Shown: one piece after another, positions 56,501-64,000 of the stretch
How positions within the stretch are numbered: position 1 is the first letter of the stretch
How the letters are laid out: the number at the start of each line of letters is the position of its first letter
Assembly: GCA_032718475.1 (NCBI GenBank)
Contig: JAUCBJ010006305.1
Span: 28,292-92,291, forward strand
Source: Nemertoderma westbladi
Lineage: Eukaryota; Xenacoelomorpha; Nemertodermatida; Nemertodermatidae
Length of the DNA stretch: 64,000 bases
Direction: 5' to 3'
Position numbers and translations under genes: made by a program
Notes under the pieces: generated by a model
The model's database searches: none
Told to the model about the DNA's origin: nothing
What the model saw: the letters and a program-made list of their open reading frames with translations, nothing else

Positions 56501-57635
56501 TGCTTATTCGGAGATTGTTTCCACCAATAAAGGTTTGTTTCATTTTAATTAGTTCATGGTGGAGGGATTCTCATTGCTTATTCGGAGATTGTTTCCACCA
56601 ATAAAGGTTTGTTTCATTATAATTAGTTCATGGTGGAGGGTTTCTCATTGCTTATTCGGAGATTGTTTCCACCAATAAAGGTTTGTTTCATTTTAATTAG
56701 TTCATGGTGGAGGGATTCTTATTGCTTATTCGGAGATTGTTTCCACCAAAAAAGGTTTGTTTCATTATAATTAGTTCATGGTGGAGGGATTCTTATTGCT
56801 TATTCGGAGATTGTTTCCACCAAAAAAGGTTTGTTTCATTTTAATTAGTTCATGGTGGAGGGATTCTCATTGCTTATTCGGAGATTGTTTCCACCAATAA
56901 AGGTTTGTTTCATTATAATTAGTTCATGGTGGAGGGATTCTCATTGCTTATTCGGAGATTGTTTCCACCAATAAAGGTTTGTTTCATTTTAATTAGTTCA
57001 TGGTGGAGGGATTCTCATTGCTTATTCGGAGATTGTTTCCACCAATAAAGGTTTGTTTCATTATAATTAGTTCATGGTGGAGGGATTCTCATTGCTTATT
57101 CGGAGATTGTTTCCACCAATAAAGGTTTGTTTCATTTTAATTAGTTCATGGTGGAGGGATTCTCATTGCTTATTCGGAGATTGTTTCCACCAATAAAGGT
57201 TTGTTTCATTATAATTAGTTTATGGTGGAGGGATTCTCATTGCTTATTCGGAGATTGTTTCCACCAATAAAGGTTTGTTTCATTATAATTAGTTCATGGT
57301 GGAGGGATTCTCATTGCTTATTCGGAGATTGTTTCCACCAATAAAGGTTTGTTTCATTATAATTAGTTCATGGTGGAGGGATTCTCATTGCTTATTCGGA
57401 GATTGTTTCCACCAATAAAGGTTTGTTTCATTATAATTAGTTCATGGTGGAGGGATTCTTATTACTTATTCGAAGATTGTTTCCACCAATAAAGGTTTGT
57501 TTCATTATAATTAGTTCATGGTGGAGGGATTCTCATTGCTTATTCGGAGATTGTTTCCACCAATAAAGGTTTGTTTCATTATAATTAATTCATGGTGGAG
57601 GGATTCTCATTGCTTATTCGGAGATTGTTTCCACC
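50535..57635. repeat. 74-bp satellite, about 96 units
   Basis: The unit starts AAAGGTTTGTTTCATTATAA and ends GATTGTTTCCACCAAT; successive starts are at 50535 and 50609. Units are nearly identical, with recurrent variants (ATAATT/TTAATT, GGTGGAG/GGTGTAG, GGATTC/GGTTTC). Each has an internal GGTGGA...TCCACC inverted pair, and nearly every junction makes AATAAAGGTTTGTTT. Confidence 0.97.
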
Positions 57636-57682
57636 TACTACTACTACTACTAGGATCGGCATGCTGCATTGCAGCTGCATTT

Positions 57683-57901
57683 TTAAGAATGCTGTGCCGG
57701 CTTATCGACAAAATTGCTCCGCCACAACTCCCTATCACCCATGACATTTGCTACATCATCCGCATCTTCAAGGCCAGTGTCCTTTAAGATGCGTCTCAAG
57801 AAAGTCATGGGCTGTCCACCATGCTTATTCACTCCATGAGGCTGCCAAAGTACAAGATTATGCACTGGCTGGTCCTCACGGCGAAAGCACTGTCCTGCCA
57901 A
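57683..57901 (-). pseudogene. C-terminal LINE ORF fragment
   Basis: 72 codons with FRREDQPVHNLVLWQPHG and FLRRILKDTGLEDADD. It is nearly identical to the fragment at 23859-24119 and is frameshifted from the reverse-transcriptase frame. Confidence 0.75.
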
Positions 57902-57925
57902 GCGGAGGCGATTTTGTTCTAGTGT

Positions 57926-59419
57926 CTAGATTGGGGGAACCAATGAGACACCTCCAATGTTATATAGTGTCTGGTTGGAGATGTGTGCATTGAACTTGAC
58001 ACAATGAACCCGGCGTAGCATTCTTGTGAATGTGCCATCCAGAGATTTGGTGTCCTCAGCAGTTAGAGCCCAGCATGGACTCCCAAAGAGGAGTACTGGA
58101 ACTACTGCTACTCTAAATAACCGGACCTTATGATGATCTAAGGACATGCGTAGAACATAGTCAACAACAATTATGAACAAGAATGGTGCAAGTGTGTCTC
58201 CCTGGAGGACGCCCCATAACACTTCAAATGGTTCTGTGTCACCGTCAACAGTAGACACAAATGTTGTCGAACCATCGTATACTGATCTGATTGCTGCAAT
58301 AATTTCATCAGGAATCCCATATAATGAAACTATGCTGAACACACGTGAGCGAGAGACTGAATCAAAGGCCTTGAAGAAGTCAACAAAGATAACAGCCAGA
58401 TACCTGTCTTTCTTTTTTGATAACTCTTCAATTATCCTTCTAAGTGCCAAAATGGGCTCCATGGTCCCCCGACCTTTACGGAACCCATTCTGATTTCTAC
58501 GGAGCAGTCTCTCAATGGGATCTCTGATGCGATTTAATAGAATTCTATTGTATAGCTGTGCAGCAATTGAGATCAATGAGATTCCCCGAAAAGAACCATA
58601 GAGTGTTAGATTGCCCTTCTTGGGAACTGGCACCAACTTATTTGTTTTCATTTCTTGTGGGACTCTTGTTGTACGGTACATGTCTACTATGATGGGATAG
58701 ATGAGCTTTAAACACTCAGGTATTTTAAAGACCTCAGGGGGAACACCATCTACTCCACTGGCACGATTGGTCTTAATGCTCTTTGCAGCAGCCTTCACTT
58801 CTGCAAAGGAGATATCCCCAATGGGAATATCTGGGAGTACAGACTCAGACACTTTTACTTCTATAAAGTTATCAGGCAATACCCTGTCATTATTGAGGAG
58901 CTTTTCAAAGTGGGCCTTCCAACCATTGAGGCGATCGGCTGGTGATTCAGCCTTAACCTTGGTGGTTGGTTGGCTTTTCCGCCCAGTAAGCAAGTTGATC
59001 GATCTCCATGCATGGGATGATTGCCTGCTGTCGTCAGCATCATTGATGGCATCAACCTGTTGGTTTATTAGCTCCTGTAAATTAACCGTGTACTGCCTGT
59101 TCAGGGACCTAGATGCAGCCTTAACTGCATTCTTGGCCGCTGTAGTCTGTTTGAGTCGGGACTCTTTCTGCGCCTTGTAGAGGTCATTTCGGCACTTCTG
59201 AATTTTGTTGTCAGTCCAGGGGGCCCGTTTCCTGTTTCGAGGGTATACAGGAACTGTTTCTGCAGCTGCTAACTTAACTGCCTCTGTGAAGGCAGTATAG
59301 CCCTCACAGTGATCTGCCGCCTCAGAGGCAAGAGCCTCATACCTGTTGCTCAGCTGTAGTGTGAATCTGGATCTCACACTTGGCTGTTGCAACAGAGAGG
59401 ACCAGTCATGCCGCGGCAA
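57926..59419 (-). pseudogene. LINE reverse transcriptase with the catalytic segment deleted
   Basis: A 497-codon frame. Seen: APWTDNKIQKCRNDLYKAQ, then RT blocks with NRASGVDGVPPEVFK, LVPVPKKGNLTLYGSFRGIS, NQNGFRKGRGTMEPILALRR, AVIFVDFFKAFDSVSR (the first catalytic Asp) and GVLQGDTLAPFLFIIVVDYVLR. The YxDD block that should follow is absent: the frame jumps from SLDHHKVRLFR straight to VVPVLLFGSPCWALTAED in the C-terminal region. The copy at 23811-24498 still has sequence at this point, which supports a deletion here. C-terminal pieces continue in another frame at 57901-57683. Confidence 0.85.
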
Positions 59420-59434
59420 GGCAGATTTCGTTGT

Positions 59435-60236
59435 TCAGCTAGCACGCAGACTAAGTCTTACCTTGGCCACAATAAGGCGGTAATCACTGGAGAAGGGTCG
59501 TAGTGTAAATGCATTGCAGTCTTGTATAGAGCTCCTGTATTTCCTACGAAACAGGATATGGTCTATCTGGGACTTGTGACCACTGGATCCACTATGAGTC
59601 CATAGCTTTCCAGTTCGCTTCTTGAACTGGGTTCCAGCCGAAAACAATTCATTTCCAGAGATAAAATCCTGGAGATGGACGGAATTTTTAACACTAGTTA
59701 ACACTATTGCTATAGACCCAGGGCGATGTAGGTGATTGATGTAGACTTGCATTAAAGTCTCCCAGGAATGTTAAGAATGCATGGGGATCCACTCCATCAG
59801 TAGCTGCTTGTAGATTCTGGTAGAAATTTTCCACCTCCTCTACAGGGGCAACACTAGTTGGAGAGTAGCACACAATCAGAACCACCTTAGGAAACTTCTT
59901 AGCCAGTCTTCCAGAATATGAGAAGTGGCAACGGATGATGCGGTTAGAGATTTGGTCTATTTTGTCCAATGCTGCATGTGCAGTTGGATTCATCAATATA
60001 CCAATTCCACCATTGCCACTATCATCTGCTGAAGCAAGGGCGAGTCGCCAACCGCCCCCCATGTCCTTAATCAGAACCTCATCAGTCTGTCCAGTCCGCA
60101 TTCGGTGCTCTTTAACACCCACTGCACTAAGAATAAGCTTATCTGCCAAGGCAGTCAGCTCACCTTGTCGCATTGGGGACCCGAGTGTTAGGGTGTTTAC
60201 TGAGGCTAGTCTAGTGACTTGCCTCAGATTCACCAA
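59435..60236 (-). pseudogene. LINE APE-type endonuclease, frameshifted
   Basis: Two overlapping minus-strand frames (60236-59694 and 59752-59435) together cover an exonuclease/endonuclease/phosphatase domain. The first has GIGILMNPTAHAALDKI, VVLIVCYSPTSVAP and FLTFLGDFNASL; the second has SGHKSQIDHILFRRKYR and SSDYRLIVAKV, the usual C-terminal QIDHILxR and SDHRL motifs, with Tyr at the catalytic His position in SDY. One frameshift near 59700-59750 separates them. Confidence 0.8.
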
Positions 60237-60990
60237 TGGCTTTGTTGGTCGGTGTGGAACATGAGAGTAGCCTCCAACTCCGGAATCCCTCCCCCCTCAC
60301 AATCTGGCCTCCCTGGTGACCCAGGGTTTGGGCCAGAAAGGTCATCAGGAAAGGGACTCAAAGAATTGTTTGCCGCTCTCTCTCCAGTAGGGGGTGAGAC
60401 AGGCAGCCGGTCAGGAGATAACTGACGCCTGTGAGGCCGATTGTGTCCAGTCATTCCACTGGCCTCTAGTGGCTGGACCTCCGCATTACTAATGTAATCC
60501 ATAGTGGGGGTTGGGGGGTGCTTTTTTGCCGAGTCAGCTCTCGGGGCAAATACCACACCCTGGTTTGACATTACACAGGGTGGGTGTCGCAGTGGAGTCA
60601 GATATGAGGCCCATCACCCATATCTACTCTCACGCACATGACCCACCATTGGCTGTGCAGCTCATCTGCTGGGTCATGCCCTGTACCCCTGCTGCCAGGT
60701 GCAGGTTGCAGTGAAGTGCACTCAGAGTGGACATGAGAACACTCTACTCCTGACAAGCCATTGGTAGATCACCATCTGCCTGGCCAGGCCATATACCCCT
60801 GCAGCCAAGTATATGGGTCCTTAATCCAGGACCAAGGGCGTCCTTATCCCAGAACGAAGGGGGTCCTAGTTACAGGACCAAATTTGCCCTAGTAAGAGGG
60901 TCTATGCAGCTACAGGTGGCACCTCCTTTATGCTGCATGGAGATGGCAAGTTTTCTTGATCAATGACCTAGAATACCTGACCTGACCTGT

Positions 60991-61370
60991 ATTGTTTCCA
61001 CCAATAAAGGTTTGTTTCATTATAATTAGTTCATAGTGGAGGGATTCTCATTGCTTATTCGGAGATTGTTTCCACCAATAAAGGCTTGTTTCATTATAAT
61101 TAGTTCATGGTGGAGGGTTTCTCATTGCTTATTCGGAGATTGTTTCCACCAATAAAGGTTTGTTTCATTATAATTAGTTCATGGTGGAGGGATTCTCATT
61201 GCTTATTCGGAGATTGTTTCCACCAATAAAGGTTTGTTTCATTTTAATTAGTTCATGGTGGAGGGATTCTCATTGCTTATTCGGAGATTGTTTCCACCAA
61301 TAAAGGTTTGTTTCATTTTAATTAGTTCATGGTGGAGGGATTCTCATTGCTTATTCGGAGTTTGTTTCCA
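60991..61370. repeat. 74-bp satellite, right remainder (about 5 units)
   Basis: Continuation of the 50535-57635 array after the LINE. It starts with the duplicated ATTGTTTCCACC and ends in a diverged unit (GAGTTTGTTTCCATTGG). Confidence 0.95.
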
Positions 61371-62607
61371 TTGGTCATTCATTTTTATGCTATCGACATT
61401 CAATGATTAATATTATATTAGTTTTTATAAAAATTTGCTGCATCATATTTTGGTGTACAATGTATTATACAGTATATTTGCGATTTACTGTAGTTTGTTA
61501 TAAAATTATATACTGTATCATTGACCTGCTTCTGTACTTTACCACTTTACTTCGCTTAGGGCCTCACTAACGTGCGACCTTGGAGTTACAGTATGATTCA
61601 TAAACAGAACTATTAGCTTATGAAATGTCCTATCGCCTGACGGTTAGGTCCTACCGTCTGTCTGTCTGCCTCGCATGGCTATGTTCTTTTTGTACCAATG
61701 CAACATTTTCTAAAATGGGTTCTGCTTCTAATGATATTTGACTTCTGAACTTAATTTAGGTAGGCCTAATATATAATTTCAACAACTTACCGTGGCGTAC
61801 AGTAACCATCCCGTAGTTACTGTACTGTAGGCATACCATACTCTACATTACCGGTTTGTTTGTACCGTAGTTGTATTTGTATTTGTTATTGTTGTTCTTG
61901 TTTATTTGATGTTGGTTTACCTAATGTGTGCACTTGTGCAGTATTCTGGCAGTGCAGTGGGGTGTGTAACAGATTGGCTGTTTCTGGTCTTATTGAATTA
62001 ATAATAATCCAATGATACCACTGTCTGTAGTATAGAAAGCATTACTGTATAATAATATACATACATTATCATTATATAGTAAGTACATAGGCCTACTGTA
62101 CTTACGTTTATCAGAATTTGACAACCAACGATTGGCGTATTTATTATCTTTATTTAAACTAGCGATTTAATGTTTATTAAATGTAATTATATTTACTCCA
62201 GCTCAACAGCCTATTATATATAAATACCATGCAGTGTCAGTAAGTATAGTATTCTGTACTGGTAACTAATATGTAACACTAAATTATGTGTTGTAAACTA
62301 TATGCGCCGTAAATTTGGGGTACCTGTTTTATGAGGGAATTATTTCTATATTTTAATTTAGCGTAGAAAATAAAATTAAGTGCTAAAATAAGTATTACTT
62401 CACGTATAGTACTGTATATTTGCGCCGTCGTTGTTAAATTACATATTAGAGTATAGTAAACAAAGTTTGATTGTGTACATAACCATAATAAGTCATAAGC
62501 CTTACAAAGTGCCAATTAAAAGATACATACGCGTAGCAAAAACTCATGATAAAGAAGCTGTAAACTGTTGTTTACTTCGCCCTACTTCACAACAACTTTG
62601 AGACACT

Positions 62608-62775
62608 GGGGGGGGGGGGGGGGGGGGGGGGGGGGTGGAACTGCACGCAAATTCCATCTCGGCGAATTAATATCCCGTCTCAATGTTAAATTATCAATTT
62701 AGGGAAAGGAGCAGGTTACAGAGGCACGTTATTTCAACCAAAACAATAAACTAAAGTCAATATAAACAGGTTACA
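62608..62775. repeat. Poly-G tract joined to the dispersed repeat copy
   Basis: A 28-bp G run (62608-62635) is followed by CATCTCGGCGAATTAATAT, CAATGTTAAATTATCAATTT, GGAGCAGGTTACAGAGG and AACCAAAACAATAAAC. The order, homopolymer then repeat, mirrors the copy ending at 14746. Confidence 0.6.
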
Positions 62776-63276
62776 GTTTTATTTTTGGGTAATCATCTGT
62801 TATTTGCGTCGAATTTCCCCTGGAGAGGGATGAATTTTGTTTGCATCGAAAGTCCCTCCCCCCTCATATCTGCAAGAACTACAATAACATGTTAAAAGGG
62901 TGCTTCTTTTCTATACCATATCATATACATTTACTTTATTGTACTCTGTGTGTTTTGGAATTATTTGGTTAGGGTTAGTTGTCATCATCACTAAACCCTA
63001 ACTGAAAGTGTCACAGTTTTATTGGTTCTTGTTATTATCAGCTACATTGAAATTCAAATTTCCCGCTGGCGCCATTCTGTCATTTTATTTCATATTCAGT
63101 TTAGGCCTTCTTGCTTCTCCATGAAGAATAATATTGTCACTGCACAGTCGAGCAGTGCTGTCAGGCTGTTGTAGCAGTAACTGGTTTGGTTAACTGGCAC
63201 AGTAGCTTGTACATAATTCAGTAATTGCTCTTTGTATTTGTGTTGATATTGTTGCAATATTGTGAGACATATAATA

Positions 63277-63310
63277 ATGTCTAGTAGTGATACTGCTGTT
63301 GCAGACCCAA
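63277..63310 (+). CDS. Candidate first coding exon of a downstream gene
   Basis: ATG at 63277 opens MSSSDTAVADP and runs to a strong splice donor, A|GTAAGT at 63311. The upstream sequence has no in-frame continuation worth noting. Ser/Ala/Asp-rich starts are common in cytosolic proteins, but 11 codons are too few to name a family. The rest of the gene would lie beyond the window. Confidence 0.25.
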
Positions 63311-63643
63311 GTAAGTAATTTTATTTACCACACTATACTAACTAACAGTTGTTGGTGTAAAACGCTGTGGATAAGGCAGGATTTATTTTAGTTTGGCTTA
63401 GAATTATAGGCCTACAGCATTATTCTGTTATTACTGTATTATATTATGGGGGTGCACTAGCACTACACTTCAACGTTTTAACGCTTCAACCATTACATTT
63501 TTGATAGTGTTAAAATGTAAAAAAAAAAAAAATGTAAAAAAGGTAGGCGTAATACTTTCAGGCGCGTTGCCATAATATTTCTTGGGAGGGGGGGTGGGGG
63601 GGGGGGGGTGGGTGGGGGCAAACCCAAACAATCTCTTGCATTA

Positions 63644-63669
63644 CCCCCCCCCCCCCCCCCCCCCCCCCC
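63644..63669. repeat. 26-bp C homopolymer
   Basis: An uninterrupted C run, with G-rich sequence about 30-60 bp upstream (63583-63618), so the two could pair or form quadruplex/i-motif structures. Confidence 0.8.
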
Positions 63670-64000
63670 GCATGTAAAAAAAAATACCAGAAAAATAGTA
63701 TGAAAATATTCAGGGAGGGGGGAGGCGTAGGAGAAAAAAATACATTTCCAACAAAATTGGTATTAAATTAGAATCTCCCTCAGAAAGTGTACAAGTGTTT
63801 GACAGCGAAAATAATAATTGTAGGCCCTACATTATTGTTTAAGTAAAACGGGTAATAATTATACCTTCGTACGACACAGAACCATGATTCCCATAGATTA
63901 GTTTTATTAGTCCATTATAACTAGCTTGCACCATAAACATTTATAGTTTTTGTATTGTAAGTAGGCCTAAACTTTATTTATTTAATTAAGGGTAATTAAT

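Larger units (their letters stand above)
57636..60990 (-). mobile_element. LINE inserted in the 74-bp satellite, 12-bp target duplication
   Basis: The satellite unit is interrupted: ATTGTTTCCACC occurs at 57624-57635 and again at 60991-61002, a perfect 12-bp duplication. In element sense the 3' end is a short (AGT)n tail at 57636-57650 and the 5' end is near 60990. It carries APE-type endonuclease and reverse-transcriptase frames on the minus strand, both damaged. Confidence 0.92.
61371..64000. other. Intergenic stretch
   Basis: AT-rich with several TAGGCCTA copies, a poly-G tract with the dispersed repeat (62608-62775), G-rich sequence at about 63583-63618 and a 26-bp C run at 63644-63669. 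Apart from the candidate exon at 63277 I see no coding signal. Confidence 0.45.

Noticed and set aside
50535-57635. CRISPR-like regular repeats
   Set aside because: There are no unique spacers; the whole 74-bp unit repeats, and the setting is an animal genome.
58173-59180. Plus-strand ORFs over the LINE
   Set aside because: They are shadows of the reverse-transcriptase frame on the minus strand.

Overview
The window is animal nuclear DNA: AT-rich, with spliced genes (GT-AG introns), SINEs, LINEs, an LTR element, hAT- and Mutator-type DNA elements, and very long tandem arrays. The gene content (an A-PCP-reductase NRPS-like enzyme and an intronless nephrocystin-3-like NTPase with TPR-like helices), plus frequent TAGGCCTA palindromes and long G/C homopolymers, suggests a marine invertebrate, perhaps a deuterostome such as an echinoderm. 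The species cannot be fixed from the sequence alone. Nothing here looks prokaryotic.

Layout. 1-3238 is gene-free with repeat relics. 3239-6721 (-) is one long ORF for a P-loop STAND-like NTPase whose C-terminus is encoded by a GC-rich minisatellite. 7103-7382 is a tRNA-derived SINE with a 14-bp target duplication. 7684-10997 is a 3.3-kb element with ~120-bp inverted ends and a perfect 9-bp duplication (Mutator-like), carrying a decayed LINE. 11439-13065 is an internally deleted hAT element with a perfect 8-bp duplication. 13074-17326 is gene-free. 17327-20821 is a foldback-like structure: two inverted arrays of a 10-bp repeat around a 1-kb spacer.

21591-49906 (+) is the main gene. It has 19 exons, worked out here with all phases consistent, and encodes a 1051-residue adenylation / carrier / thioester-reductase protein. 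Intron 5 holds a LINE fragment with a 26-bp target duplication and a 7.2-kb array of about 200 units of 36 bp, each able to form a UUCG-tetraloop hairpin in the sense transcript. Intron 7 holds a 7.8-kb antisense BEL/Pao-type LTR retrotransposon (LTRs 534/536 identical, TSD AAGAG). It encodes Gag and protease but no reverse transcriptase or integrase, and its Gag-protease ORF ends in a Cys-rich stretch and a predicted membrane segment. The enzyme's reading frame stays open despite these insertions.

50535-61370 is a 74-bp satellite (about 101 copies), almost every unit carrying AATAAA followed by a GT-rich stretch. It is split by a 3.36-kb LINE with a perfect 12-bp duplication. 61371-64000 is intergenic, with one candidate first exon of a further gene at 63277. 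The most unusual items are the membrane-anchored, polymerase-less BEL-like element with its poly-G-phased repeats, the UUCG-hairpin intron array, the satellite foldback, and the loss of the usual amino-group Asp in the adenylation domain.
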